This document shows positions 1 to 8,729 of a stretch of DNA of 64,000 bases, one piece after another. Every line of letters begins with the position of its first letter. Positions within the stretch are counted from its first letter, which is position 1. This stretch comes from Synechococcus sp. LA31 (GTDB lineage: Bacteria; Cyanobacteriota; Cyanobacteriia; PCC-6307; Cyanobiaceae): NCBI RefSeq assembly GCF_018502385.1, contig NZ_CP075523.1:2294001-2358000 (forward strand). Reading direction: 5' to 3'. The notes under the pieces were generated by a model. That model was not told the DNA's origin, made no database searches, and worked only from the letters and a program-made list of their open reading frames with translations. A program made the position numbers and the translations under genes.

Positions 1-379
1 CGGCTCGGATCTCCGCTTTCGCCTGCTGCCAGAGGCTCTCTAGTTCGCGGATGCTGCGGCCCTGCAGGTCGCCGCCCAGGGCGGCCTCCACGCGGGAGAA
101 GCGATCCAGAAAACGGCGGTTGGTGCCAGCCAGGCCGGTTTCGGGATCGATGCCGCACCAGCGGGCCACGTTCACCAAGGTGAACAGCACATCCCCCAGT
201 TCTTCTTGGGCATGGGCTTTGTTGCCGCTGGCCACGGCCTCCTTGAGCTCATCGAGCTCTTCATGCACCTTCTCCCACACGCCGGCCATGTCGTCCCACT
301 CGAAGCCGGCTGCGGCGGCCTTTTGGGAGATGGTCATGGCGCCGGCCAGGCCGTAGCGCACGCCATCAAAAACCTCGTC
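1..379 (-). pseudogene. C-terminal MazG domain fragment (second copy, runs off the window)
   Basis: Minus-strand reading gives a MazG C-terminal domain that matches the intact mazG at 1284-2120 at about 101 of 111 residues (positions 337 down to 5), including the helical motif WEKVHEELDELKEAV and the EELGD metal-binding motif. The 3' end lies beyond the window. In-frame sequence continues upstream through a linker containing VFDGVR, typical of the hinge between the two MazG domains, but no N-terminal domain follows: the COQ4-family gene ends at 466. A GTG at about 379 or the ATG at 337 could start a single-domain protein. It is either a truncated duplicate or a stand-alone MazG-like protein; I favour a remnant of duplication. 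Confidence 0.7.
5..337. repeat. Direct repeat of mazG 3' end, copy 1 (copy 2 at 1308-1640)
   Basis: The 333 bases here align without gaps to 1308-1640, same orientation, spacing 1303 bp. Most differences are silent third-position changes and the encoded peptide differs at about 10 of 111 residues, so both copies have been under coding constraint since duplication. The COQ4-family gene lies between the copies. Confidence 0.8.
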
Positions 380-465
380 CACCCAGCCTTGGGTTGGACC
401 AGGAGCGGCACTGTCGGCGATCGCGTGGGCGCGGGGAGATCTCTCCAGATTTGCGCACCGCCGGG

Positions 466-1239
466 CTAGGCCTTGAGGGCCTCGATGAGCTCAGGGCAGC
501 TGTGCCAGCTCCAGGGGCCGCTGGTGACGGCATCGATCTGCAGCTCCCGGCGCAGGTCCTCCAGGTTGCGGGGCATCAGAGCTTCCCAGGGCTGTGCAAA
601 GAGGGGTTGGGCGTTGGCACCCATCTCCAGCCCTTCACTGATGCGGCCAAAGGCATAGGCCGTGGTGTGGGCCTTGTCGGCGTGGCTTTCCAGCTCGTCG
701 ATCGGGGTGTCATCCCTGAACCAATTCAGCAGCAGGGACATCAAGTCGGTGAAGGCCAATCCTGGGTGGGAGAACTGGGCGACGCTGACGCTGATCACCC
801 CCAATTCGCCGAAGTTGTCCAGGCTGAATCCCGTGAGGATGTGGTGCAGGTCGTGGGTCGCGTAGACCCGGTAGTTGATGTAATCGGCGTCGGTCTCGAG
901 ATTGCTGAAGAAGCTGGGCTCGGGGAAGAAGTTGATGTCGTAGCCCAGCGCCCCGAGCACGGTTGCGTAGGTGTGACCCAGGCTGCCTTTGGGCAGGGCT
1001 TTCAGGGCCGCTGGGTCGTAGGGCCCGCTGAGCTGCCGGGTTTGGATCAGCCGCTCGGCTTCGGGATCGCGGGCCAGGCGTTTGCGGCAGAGCTTCATCG
1101 GGTTGGAGTCCCGCAGCCGGTGGGAGAGCTCAAAGACGTTCTGGGCTGACTCTCCTCCTCCAGCCGCCAGGTCCATCAAGCCCAGAAAGCCCTGGATTTG
1201 CTCGGGGCTGGCCAGGCGATCGAGGTAGCGAAAACCCAT
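466..1239 (-). CDS. COQ4-family protein
   Basis: 257 residues. The COQ4 signature HDxxH-x11-E is intact: H129, D130, H133 and E145. In the family these residues bind a metal ion, and Coq4 takes part in ubiquinone synthesis, scaffolding the complex and acting on C1 of the quinone ring. Cyanobacteria make plastoquinone rather than ubiquinone, so the substrate here is unknown. No signal peptide or membrane segment is seen. It starts at ATG 1239, 44 nt after the mazG stop, on the same strand, and may be cotranscribed with mazG. The family call is firm from the motif; the role is inference only. Confidence 0.85.
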   Translation of the reverse strand: MGFRYLDRLASPEQIQGFLGLMDLAAGGGESAQNVFELSHRLRDSNPMKLCRKRLARDPEAERLIQTRQLSGPYDPAALKALPKGSLGHTYATVLGALGYDINFFPEPSFFSNLETDADYINYRVYATHDLHHILTGFSLDNFGELGVISVSVAQFSHPGLAFTDLMSLLLNWFRDDTPIDELESHADKAHTTAYAFGRISEGLEMGANAQPLFAQPWEALMPRNLEDLRRELQIDAVTSGPWSWHSCPELIEALKA

Positions 1240-1283
1240 GGGGGCTCCAGTGCCGGCCCCTCAAACTAGAAATGGTTTTTCGA

Positions 1284-2120
1284 TCAGACCGCGTCCTGCT
1301 GCTCCTGTCGGATCTGGGCCTTGGCCTGCTGCCAGAGACCCTCGAGTTCGCGGATGCTGCTGCCCTGAAGATCGCCCCCCAGGGCGGCTTCGACGCGGGA
1401 GAAGCGATCGAGGAAGCGCCGGTTGGTGCCCGCGAGGCCTTCCTCGGGTTCGATGCCGCACCAGCGCGCCACGTTCACCAGGGTGAACAGGACATCACCG
1501 AGTTCCTCCTGGGCGTGGCGCTTATCCCCTGAGGCCACAGCTTCCTTGAGCTCATCGAGCTCCTCGTGCACCTTCTCCCAGACACCGTTCATGTCATCCC
1601 ATTCGAAGCCCGCCTTGGCTGCTTTCTTGGAGATGGTCATGGCCCCGGCTAGGGCGCCTTGGCCGCGCACCTTGCCCGCAAGGCGATCGCTGAGGGGGCT
1701 GGCGGAGGGCGGGCTGCTGGGATCCTTGGCCTGTTCAGCAGCCTTGATGGCCTCCCAGCTGGCTTTAACCGCAGCGCTGTCGGTGGCTTCGGCACCGGCA
1801 AACACATGGGGGTGGCGGCGCACCAACTTTTCGCTGATGGCTGAAGCGATCTGACCCAGATCGAATCGTCCCTCCTCCTCGGCGATCTGTCCGTGCAGCA
1901 CCACCTGCAGCAGCAGATCCCCTAGCTCCTCTTTGAGATGGGCGTCATCGCCGTGGCGAATGGCATCGGCCACTTCGTGGGCTTCCTCCAGCACGTAGGG
2001 AACCAGGGAGGCGTGGGTTTGCTCCAGGTCCCACGGGCAGCCGGTCTCGGGATCCCGAAGCCTGGCCACCACATTGATCAGCTCAGCAAGGGCTGTAGTG
2101 GTAGCGGGATCGGCGGCCAT
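1284..2120 (-). CDS. mazG: Nucleoside triphosphate pyrophosphohydrolase MazG
   Basis: About 278 residues with two tandem MazG domains, close to the E. coli length. The N-terminal domain begins with LRDPETGCPWDLEQTHASL and has an EELGDLLLQ metal-binding segment; the C-terminal domain has WEKVHEELDELKE and EELGDVLF. MazG hydrolyses NTPs and damaged dNTPs to monophosphate and pyrophosphate, cleaning the nucleotide pool in the cytoplasm. I chose ATG 2120; a GTG at 2147 would add nine residues and overlap the upstream methyltransferase by 17 nt. Its 3' third is duplicated at the left edge of the window. Confidence 0.93.
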   Translation of the reverse strand: MAADPATTTALAELINVVARLRDPETGCPWDLEQTHASLVPYVLEEAHEVADAIRHGDDAHLKEELGDLLLQVVLHGQIAEEEGRFDLGQIASAISEKLVRRHPHVFAGAEATDSAAVKASWEAIKAAEQAKDPSSPPSASPLSDRLAGKVRGQGALAGAMTISKKAAKAGFEWDDMNGVWEKVHEELDELKEAVASGDKRHAQEELGDVLFTLVNVARWCGIEPEEGLAGTNRRFLDRFSRVEAALGGDLQGSSIRELEGLWQQAKAQIRQEQQDAV

Positions 2121-2130
2121 GGGCTGGCGT

Positions 2131-2829
2131 TCAGGCGGTGGCGCCACCCTCGCATCGGCGACTCAGCCAGAGCCTGTTGAACAGGGCCTGAACCAGCTGA
2201 ATCGGTGGTTCGAGGCCGGCCTGCACCAGTTGAGTTTCGAGGCGTTGACGATCCACCGAGAACACCTCCCTATTGCGAGCGGCCATCACGGCCTCGATCA
2301 TTGAGGGATCCATACCCATTGCTTTGAAGCGGGTCACCCCGATCTGGAGGCCCAGCTCCAGCTCTGGCGGCTCTGTTTCGCTGTAGCTGCTCACGAGCAG
2401 GCAGCCTCCTGGTGCCACCCGCTCGGCCATCTGCCGCAGCAGCCGTTCTTGTGCATCCGGCGTGAGTACATGGAGCACGTTGTGGCTGATCACGGCCTCG
2501 AAGCGTGTGCGACCAAGCGCATCGAGATCATCCGGACCCCACATCACCCGATCGCTCGCTCCGATGCGTTCGATCAGCGCCTCGCACAAACCGCGCATCT
2601 GGGCGCTGGGTTCCACCAAGGTGAAGCGGGCCTGGGGCATGGCAGTCAGCAGACCAGGCAGTTCCGTTCCGGTGCCAGCGCCCACCACCAGCACCTGCTG
2701 CGCCAGCGGTTTCAGGGCGGCGGTTGCTGTTGCGGCGAGTTCAAGGATTGCCGAGTAGGCCGGTATCAGCGTGCTGATGCGCGCGTCGTAGGTGCGGCCG
2801 TAATCCCCATCGAAGTCGAGCAGAGGCAA
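2131..2829 (-). CDS. Class I SAM-dependent methyltransferase
   Basis: 232 residues with a Rossmann-type methyltransferase core. Motif I reads VLVVGAGTGTE (about residues 47-57), followed by the acidic end of strand 2 (LVEPSAQM) and the motif IV region VISHNVLHVL. The substrate cannot be told from sequence. The only usable start is TTG 2829, 16 nt after the stop of the upstream membrane-protein gene. It sits directly upstream of mazG on the same strand and is probably in the same transcript. Confidence 0.8.
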   Translation of the reverse strand: MPLLDFDGDYGRTYDARISTLIPAYSAILELAATATAALKPLAQQVLVVGAGTGTELPGLLTAMPQARFTLVEPSAQMRGLCEALIERIGASDRVMWGPDDLDALGRTRFEAVISHNVLHVLTPDAQERLLRQMAERVAPGGCLLVSSYSETEPPELELGLQIGVTRFKAMGMDPSMIEAVMAARNREVFSVDRQRLETQLVQAGLEPPIQLVQALFNRLWLSRRCEGGATA

Positions 2830-2845
2830 GGTGTGGGGAGGCTGC

Positions 2846-3361
2846 TCAGCGCAGTGTCTTGGATCGGCGGCGCTTGCGGCGCAGCAGGCGGGGCAGGCGC
2901 GGCACAGGATCCCCGTCTTGGATCAGATGCAGCCAGGCGCTGGCTTCCACGCCGCACAGCGCCGCCAGGCTCAGGCCGCGTTGGTGAGTCCACCATCCCT
3001 GGAGCCCCTCAAGCAGAGCTTGTGGGTGCGGTGCGCCCCAGGGGTGCAGCAGCCAGCTCAGTCCGGCGACCAGGCCAGCCAGGTAGATCAGGCGCCCGGC
3101 GCTGCCCATCAAGGGGGAATGGGAGAGGAGCGAGCGATGGCGGAGCAGCCGCCGGTAGGGCCACCAGAGCAGCCGTAGCGGGCCCCAGCGGCGGCTGGGG
3201 TTGGAGCGAGTGTCGAGATCGGGGGAGAGCCAGAGCCCTCCGATCAGAAAGGCCAAACCACCCACCATCACGCCGCCGAGTCCCAGCCACGGGCCCCACA
3301 GCAGCCCGAAGGGCAGGGCCAGGATCCAAGTGGCGCGGTCGTGCTGCTGGCCGCTGGCCAT
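2846..3361 (-). CDS. DUF2227-like putative metal-binding membrane protein
   Basis: 171 residues, ATG start at 3361. Two or three hydrophobic segments (about 11-48 and 88-108) flank a conserved-looking stretch with SPDLD, HRSLLSHSP and nearby Arg/Trp residues. This Asp/His pattern resembles the DUF2227/YdjM group of membrane-bound putative metal-dependent proteins. The C-terminus is very basic (RRKRRRSK). It is the first gene of the minus-strand run methyltransferase-mazG-COQ4. Function unknown. Confidence 0.65.
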   Translation of the reverse strand: MASGQQHDRATWILALPFGLLWGPWLGLGGVMVGGLAFLIGGLWLSPDLDTRSNPSRRWGPLRLLWWPYRRLLRHRSLLSHSPLMGSAGRLIYLAGLVAGLSWLLHPWGAPHPQALLEGLQGWWTHQRGLSLAALCGVEASAWLHLIQDGDPVPRLPRLLRRKRRRSKTLR

Positions 3362-3399
3362 CGTTGGTGGCGGGGTCTGCGTTGCAGAATGGCGCAGCC

Positions 3400-3471
<72 letters not shown>

Positions 3472-3502
3472 TCAAGGATGCGTCTGCTGGCCATGGAGCC
3501 CT

Positions 3503-4189
3503 TCAGGCCATTCCGATCAATCGCTCCAGCTGCATCACCCGATCAGGCCTGGAGCCGCTGATTTCCACCACCCGGCAAGACCCGGCGCTTCGGTTGGGTA
3601 GGTCGTGGCGATAGAGCTGCTTGAACGCAACATCAACCCAATCGCGGTAAGCCCGTTCCACTGAGCGGATGCCGTCGTTCTCCATGCAGGGGTCGCGGCT
3701 TGGGTCGCCCGTGAGGGGCACGAAGGCAATGAGGTCGTAATGGCTGAGGGCTTGGCTTTCCGTGATGGTGCGCCAAAGCTCTTCGATGAAGGCAGCGTTG
3801 ATGTCGGAGGGAAAGGGCAACCCGTTTTTCTCCTGCATGTCTGGGCGGACCTCCGCTGTTGTGAGCCGTTGCTGCAGTGGCAGGCCCTCGCTGCTGCCCA
3901 TGGCTCGGGCGTAGTGGGAGTAGGGGATGAAGTCGAGGCAGCTGCGGTCGCAGATCAGTGGCGTGTTGGGCCTGTGCAGCCGTGCCTGGTTGATGCGGTC
4001 GATGGCGTGCTGCGTCATCAGTCGGTTGCAGCGTTGGCTGGCCCGCTCAGCGAAGTGAATGCGTTCGTGGTGGGCGACGAGCTCCCGGTAGGGCTCATCC
4101 AACAGCTCAAATTCTGGATGTGCCGCCTGGAAGTCGCGCACCAACGTTGACTTGCCGAGGCTGTGGGATCCGCTGATCGCGATTCTCAT
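3503..4189 (-). CDS. P-loop kinase/ATPase (NadR/AAA_28-like)
   Basis: 228 residues starting MRIAISG. The Walker A loop GSHSLGKS occupies residues 7-14; LICDRSCLDF is a likely Walker B-type segment, as in nucleotide or nucleoside kinases of the NadR/AAA_28 group. The start ATG overlaps the stop of the upstream NCS2 permease gene (ATGA, 4186-4189), so translation is probably coupled. The pairing suggests phosphorylation of an imported base, nucleoside or related compound, but that is inference. The open frame runs on far upstream inside the permease gene, which is a high-GC artefact. Confidence 0.75.
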   Translation of the reverse strand: MRIAISGSHSLGKSTLVRDFQAAHPEFELLDEPYRELVAHHERIHFAERASQRCNRLMTQHAIDRINQARLHRPNTPLICDRSCLDFIPYSHYARAMGSSEGLPLQQRLTTAEVRPDMQEKNGLPFPSDINAAFIEELWRTITESQALSHYDLIAFVPLTGDPSRDPCMENDGIRSVERAYRDWVDVAFKQLYRHDLPNRSAGSCRVVEISGSRPDRVMQLERLIGMA

Positions 4190-5790
4190 GGCTTCACGCG
4201 GCTGGCCAAACCAAACACCACAGCCATCAGTAGATAGCCCAGGGCCCAGCTGCTGCCCACACCCCAACCCAGCTGCAACACGCTGTCGGAGGCGGTGAAG
4301 CGCCAGGCATGAATCACCCCGAGCCAGGCGCAGCCCGAAGCCACCACCGCACACAGGCTGGCGGCCAACAAGCGCCGCTCGATCACGTACACCACCATCG
4401 CGGCCAGCAGCATTGCGGTGATGATCTGCCCCTGCTCCAGGGCAAAGGCACCGCTTGCCCATACGTCGGCTTGTTGCAGGGGCGCGAGCACTGCCGCCGA
4501 AAATGGCTGCTCGGCGGTGCCAGTTCCCCCGGCCCGCAGGCCTGCCTTGAGCAGCATCGCTCCCCAGCCCGCCAGCCCCGGTAACAGCCCCAGTGCCACG
4601 GCCGGGGCATGGGCGCTGGGGGTGGCTTGAAAAGCTTGCGCAACGATCACCAGCCCGATGTAGAGCACGATCGCCATGCCTGCTTCGATCGGCACCAGCT
4701 GGGCAATCACCCCGAAGAGCCCCAGCAGACAGGCTCCGCCGATCACCAGGCCGTTCAGCCACGAGTATCCGATTCGTGCACCCATCGCTTTCCAGGCGGG
4801 GTGGCCGATGTAGATGGTTGTGGGAAAGCAGCCCCCCAGACAGGCTGCGGCGATGGTGCCCACCCCATTGATCAGCAGTGAACTGCGCACCGGATAGCGA
4901 TCGCCTGCGGCCTCTGCGCTTTCGATGTTCTGGAGCGAGCCCAGCAGGTTGAACAATCCCATCGGCACGATCACCCCCAGCCAGGGCACCAGCTGCCCCC
5001 GGGCTTGCCACAGGGCCGCCAGCTCCAGATGGGGTGGCCGCACGCCCACCTGGCGCAGTTGCTCTTGCCAGAGCACCGGGTCGAGGCGGATCAAGCCCAT
5101 CCCCCAGGCCAGCGCCATGCCCACCAGCACCGCGAGCAAGCCCCCCGGGATCGGCAGGCGCAGCTGGCCGTAATAGGTGACGAGGATCAGCGCCAACACC
5201 GTGAGGCCCACCACGGGTTGGGCATAGGTGCGCAGCAGGAAACCCAGGGCGATGTAACCCAGGGCAATGCCCGCCAGGGTGGAGAGCAGTGCGGCCCTTG
5301 GTAGCCAGCGCCGCAGCAGGTGCGCGCTGAACGAACCTGCCGCCTCGATCAGGCCGGAGCCAAGACAGGCCACCATGCCGGCCTGCCATGAGAGGCGCAC
5401 TGCGGCCGCTGGATCGAGGCCAGCACTCAGGGCGCCTAATTTCACCGGCAGCATCACCAGAAACACGTAGGCGAACAGGCTCACCGTGTTGATGCCGTAG
5501 GGCAGTGCCGTGCGATCACTGCGTCCTTCGGCGGTTGCGAGCCTGTAGGCCTGCCATGCGTAGGCGAAGTTGCCCAGCAGCAGGCTGATCCCCGTGGCGG
5601 GGAGAATCGTGCCCAGCAACAGCTCAGTGGGATAGCCGAGCACCCCGCCGCATAGCCCCAGGATCAGCAGGATCTGGATCAGGTTGTTGAGCGCTAGGCC
5701 GAGAAAGCCATCCAGATCGCTCTCTACGAACCAGCGTGGGCCGTGGGTAGGAGGAGTGGTCATCACTCCACCATGGCCACTGTGTTGCAT
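4186..5790 (-). CDS. NCS2-family nucleobase (xanthine/uracil-type) permease
   Basis: About 534 residues, mostly transmembrane helices (around 12-14), beginning with a conserved RWFVESDLDGFLGLALNNLIQ region followed by ALPYGINT, typical of the NCS2 branch related to AzgA-like and putative solute permeases. Such proteins import purines or pyrimidines across the inner membrane by proton symport. I chose ATG 5790 because its A is the last base of the preceding gene's stop (TAATG), a coupling arrangement; ATG 5763 is an alternative. It is followed by the kinase gene with an ATGA overlap. Confidence 0.82.
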   Translation of the reverse strand: MQHSGHGGVMTTPPTHGPRWFVESDLDGFLGLALNNLIQILLILGLCGGVLGYPTELLLGTILPATGISLLLGNFAYAWQAYRLATAEGRSDRTALPYGINTVSLFAYVFLVMLPVKLGALSAGLDPAAAVRLSWQAGMVACLGSGLIEAAGSFSAHLLRRWLPRAALLSTLAGIALGYIALGFLLRTYAQPVVGLTVLALILVTYYGQLRLPIPGGLLAVLVGMALAWGMGLIRLDPVLWQEQLRQVGVRPPHLELAALWQARGQLVPWLGVIVPMGLFNLLGSLQNIESAEAAGDRYPVRSSLLINGVGTIAAACLGGCFPTTIYIGHPAWKAMGARIGYSWLNGLVIGGACLLGLFGVIAQLVPIEAGMAIVLYIGLVIVAQAFQATPSAHAPAVALGLLPGLAGWGAMLLKAGLRAGGTGTAEQPFSAAVLAPLQQADVWASGAFALEQGQIITAMLLAAMVVYVIERRLLAASLCAVVASGCAWLGVIHAWRFTASDSVLQLGWGVGSSWALGYLLMAVVFGLASRVKP

Positions 5791-5942
5791 TAATGCCGCA
5801 GCTGCCGCCAGGCTTCCTGGGGGTCGATGCCGCGCTGGCAAAGGTTGACCCAAGGCCGCAGCGGGCCGAGCCAGTCTTCGGGATCCGGGCGGCGCAGCAG
5901 GTCAAGCACCGTCGGCTGGGCCGGGGTGAGGGGTCGTGGCAT
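5790..5942 (-). CDS. Small 50-residue protein coupled to the permease
   Basis: A 50-codon [13 protein letters not shown]... ending WRQLRH. Residues [14 protein letters not shown] give it a Trp- and Pro-rich, soluble character with no membrane segment. Support comes from context: its stop overlaps the permease start by one base (TAATG at 5788-5792), it is on the same strand, and it fills the gap after the SDR gene. I do not recognise a family. It could be a small regulatory or accessory subunit of the transporter. Confidence 0.55.
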   Translation of the reverse strand: MPRPLTPAQPTVLDLLRRPDPEDWLGPLRPWVNLCQRGIDPQEAWRQLRH

Positions 5943-5994
5943 GGAGCCCAAAGGCGAACTGCAGGGAGCATTCCCCCGATTTGGACCCGTCGCT

Positions 5995-6906
5995 TCAGGC
6001 GTTGCAGAGCTCCTCGCTCACCTCCCAGAGCTGGTTGCAGGCCGCGGCATCGAGCGCGGCTGGAGCGATGCGGCAGGCCTTGGGGTAGCCCTTGAGATTG
6101 CCCAGACCGCCGGGGCCATAGAAGCCACCGGGTTCGGCATCGGACGCCGTGGCCGCAAACAGCTGGGGCAGAGCACCCATCGCGGCGCTCTGGAACAGCG
6201 GATCCATCAGGCGGTAGGCCAGGGCCTCCACGCGGGAGCCGCGGGCGGCCACGGAGGTGGGCTGGAGGTTGGTGCGCGCCAGGCCGGGGTGGGCAGCGAT
6301 CGAGAGCACCGCAGCGCCTTGGCCGTTGAGCCGCCGCTGCAGCTCCAGGGCTGTCATCACGTTGGCCAGCTTGCTTTGGGCGTAGGCAGCCCAGGCGTCG
6401 TAGCGCTGTTCACCCTGCAGGTCATCGAAGGCGATCCGGCCGAAGTAGCTCGCCCCCGAGCTCACGTGCACCACCCGGGCCCCCTGCCGCAGCAGCGGCA
6501 ACAACTGCTGTGTGAGCGCGAAGTGGCCTAGGTGATTCACGGCGAACTGCAGTTCGAACCCCTGGGCGCTGAGCTGGCGGGGAGGGGCCATCACCCCGGC
6601 GTTGTTGATCAGCAGATCGAGCCCGCCCCAGCGCTCAGCCACCTCCGTGGCGCCGCGGCGCACGCTGGCCAGGTCGGCCAGATCCAGCTCCAGCGGGATG
6701 AGATCCCCCCCGTTACCTGGTGTCAGCTTCTGGCAGGCAGCTTCTGCTTTGCTCTGGTTGCGGCAGGCCATCACCACCCGCGCCCCCTTGGCAGCCAGGG
6801 CGCGCGCCGTTTCCAGCCCTAGGCCGCTGTTGGCGCCAGTGATCAGGGCGGTGCGCCCCCGCTGATCGGGGATGGCGTCGCAGGTCCAAGTCATCGGCGC
6901 GCTCAC
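5995..6906 (-). CDS. Short-chain dehydrogenase/reductase (retinol dehydrogenase-like)
   Basis: 303 residues, classical-to-extended SDR. NAD(P)-binding motif TGANSGLG is at residues 23-30, NNAG at 101-104, catalytic Ser at 149/150, and the YxxxK pair is Y175/K179. The Arg in ACRNQSK after strand 2 favours NADPH. The architecture resembles retinol-dehydrogenase-like and protochlorophyllide-reductase-like SDRs, but the substrate is unknown. The listed start is GTG 6906; ATG 6894 is an alternative. It diverges from the protease gene with only 40 bp between. Confidence 0.88.
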   Translation of the reverse strand: MSAPMTWTCDAIPDQRGRTALITGANSGLGLETARALAAKGARVVMACRNQSKAEAACQKLTPGNGGDLIPLELDLADLASVRRGATEVAERWGGLDLLINNAGVMAPPRQLSAQGFELQFAVNHLGHFALTQQLLPLLRQGARVVHVSSGASYFGRIAFDDLQGEQRYDAWAAYAQSKLANVMTALELQRRLNGQGAAVLSIAAHPGLARTNLQPTSVAARGSRVEALAYRLMDPLFQSAAMGALPQLFAATASDAEPGGFYGPGGLGNLKGYPKACRIAPAALDAAACNQLWEVSEELCNA

Positions 6907-6946
6907 AAAGCTTCCCTAGGTTGCTGGGATCACGGGTGATGCTGCG

Positions 6947-7912
6947 GTGGGGATTGCTCCCGGGTTGATCCAGCAGGATGCGGAAAGCCTGGATCTGCTG
7001 CGCCAGCTCTTCCCCCGCCAAGGCTCTGCCTCCTTGGTGCTCTACGGCCTGGCTTCAGCCGGGGTGGATACCGGTGCCCTCACCGGCGGTGATCAACCGG
7101 GCTCGGCAGCCCTGCGGTTCACCGCTGAGGAAGACGCGTTCATTCAGCAGGTGTTGGATCGCTTGGCTGGCTCGATTGCCATCCAGCCGCAACGCTCTGC
7201 CGATGCGGCATGGCCGTTTCAGCTGGCCTCGGTGGCGCAGGTGCAGGGGGAGGACAGCATCACCGGGATCACCTACTCCGGTTTCACCACCCTGGGGCGT
7301 CCACCTCGGCTGCTGCCCGAGGAGTCGTATCTACTGATTGAGCTCGAACTGCAGGACGAACCAGGGCTCAGCGTTGGGGAGCAAAGCACGATCGTGCATG
7401 AGCTGGGTCACGCCCTTGGTTTGGATCATCCCGGTGGCAACCCTGACGATCCTGCCTATACCGATCGCGACACGATCATGTCGTACAACACCGGTGGCGA
7501 TCTGCCTGCCACCTGGTTCAGCGATAGTGATCTCGAAGCGCTGCGCTTGATCTGGGGTGCCGCTGCATCGGCATCAGAAAGCAGCGAAGGATCAGCTAAC
7601 ACCAGCTTCCGCATCGATGGTCTGATCAGTGGCGGCACAGCATTGCCGGGGTTTGACCCCGATGCGGGTGATCAGTTGCAACTGAATGGTGAGCTGGTGC
7701 CCAGCGGTTCCACGCGCCTCAAGATCGCTGATACGAGGCGAGGGCTGAAACGTGCACAACGCGGCCCTACGAATCTTGTGTTCGATGATCGCACCAACAG
7801 CCTTTACCTCAACAGCAATGGCGCTGGCAGAGGTTGGGGTGTTGATGGTGGTTTGCTGGCGGTGTTTGATCCGGAGGTCTATCTCGTGGCCTCCGACATC
7901 CAGCTCGTTTAG
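6947..7912 (+). CDS. Metzincin-type zinc metalloprotease, probably exported by type I secretion
   Basis: 321 residues. The zinc motif HExxHxxGxxH is complete (H151, E152, H155, G158, H161) and is followed by a Met-turn segment TIMSYN (M178), as in matrixin/serralysin proteases. There is no N-terminal signal peptide. The C-terminal part (about 240-321) resembles the Asp/Gly-rich, hydrophobic tails that act as type I secretion signals: FDPDAGDQLQLNG, then LYLNSNG and a terminal ASDIQLV. The only start is GTG 6947, with a stop codon nine codons further upstream. Secretion is inferred; no transporter is in the window. Confidence 0.8.
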   Translation: MGIAPGLIQQDAESLDLLRQLFPRQGSASLVLYGLASAGVDTGALTGGDQPGSAALRFTAEEDAFIQQVLDRLAGSIAIQPQRSADAAWPFQLASVAQVQGEDSITGITYSGFTTLGRPPRLLPEESYLLIELELQDEPGLSVGEQSTIVHELGHALGLDHPGGNPDDPAYTDRDTIMSYNTGGDLPATWFSDSDLEALRLIWGAAASASESSEGSANTSFRIDGLISGGTALPGFDPDAGDQLQLNGELVPSGSTRLKIADTRRGLKRAQRGPTNLVFDDRTNSLYLNSNGAGRGWGVDGGLLAVFDPEVYLVASDIQLV

Positions 7913-8721
7913 TTGCGACGGGCCCTGAGTTCGAGCACGGTGGGCCCCACCCAGAAGCTGCCGGGATCGGAAGCGGCGGCAGCGATCTCGCGGTGCGCTT
8001 CGGTTGCATCGCGGCTGCTCCACAGGCCCAGCTCCTGCAGCCGCACGCCATACACCTCCACAAAGCGCTGCATCCACTGGCCCGCCATCGCCTGGCCATG
8101 GCCGGCAACGGGCAGCGGGCGCAGCTCCTCGATCCGCCATCCCCGCGCCGCCAGCAGTGAGGGCAGCCGCCGGTTCACATCCGGATCACCGCCGGCCTCA
8201 CGGAAACTGCGCTGGCAAGCCTGGCCGAAGCGCGCGATGGCTTGTCCACACGGGTGAAGCCCAAAGGTGTCCCAGTGCACGTATTCATGCAGCAGCAGCT
8301 GTCCGCCGCTGCGCACGCTTTGCTGCAAACCATCGAGCAAAGGATCCAGATCGCTCAGAAACATCGCCACCCAGCGGCACCAGGCCAGATCAAACCGTTC
8401 CACTGGCCAGGGATCGCGGAGGAGGTTGTGCTGGCGGAGCTCAAGCTGAGGCAGCGGCTCGCTGCGGGCCATGGCCTGTCCGGCGGCCACATAGGTCTGG
8501 TTGAGCTCCAGGCCCAGCACTCGGCCCGTTGGCCCCACCGCACGAGCGAGTTCGATGGCCGCGAAGCCTGGCCCCGCGCCCACATCGAGCACCCGTGCAC
8601 CGGCGGTGATCCCGGCCCGTTGCCAGGCTTCCTGGGCGCTGGGCAGCCAGAGCTGGTGCTGGAAGCCCAGCCGCTCCAGCTCCTCGGTGTGGGTCCCGAG
8701 GAGGTAGCTGGAGTCGGCCAT
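7909..8721 (-). CDS. Class I SAM-dependent methyltransferase
   Basis: 270 residues with motif I VLDVGAGPGFAAIEL (about residues 44-58), the acidic strand-2 end LGLELN and a motif IV region RFDLAWCRWVAMFL. LLLHEY matches the post-motif region of ubiquinone/menaquinone-type methyltransferases. Substrate unknown. The stop codon overlaps that of the protease gene on the other strand (7909-7912). No operon partner except possibly the small acidic gene 8 nt upstream. Confidence 0.82.
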   Translation of the reverse strand: MADSSYLLGTHTEELERLGFQHQLWLPSAQEAWQRAGITAGARVLDVGAGPGFAAIELARAVGPTGRVLGLELNQTYVAAGQAMARSEPLPQLELRQHNLLRDPWPVERFDLAWCRWVAMFLSDLDPLLDGLQQSVRSGGQLLLHEYVHWDTFGLHPCGQAIARFGQACQRSFREAGGDPDVNRRLPSLLAARGWRIEELRPLPVAGHGQAMAGQWMQRFVEVYGVRLQELGLWSSRDATEAHREIAAAASDPGSFWVGPTVLELRARRN

Positions 8722-8729
8722 GGCGGGCT

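Noticed and set aside
4190-5389. Upstream extension of the kinase frame to 5389
   Set aside because: It runs inside the permease gene in another frame; the kinase fold begins at MRIAISG (4189) with coupling to the permease stop.
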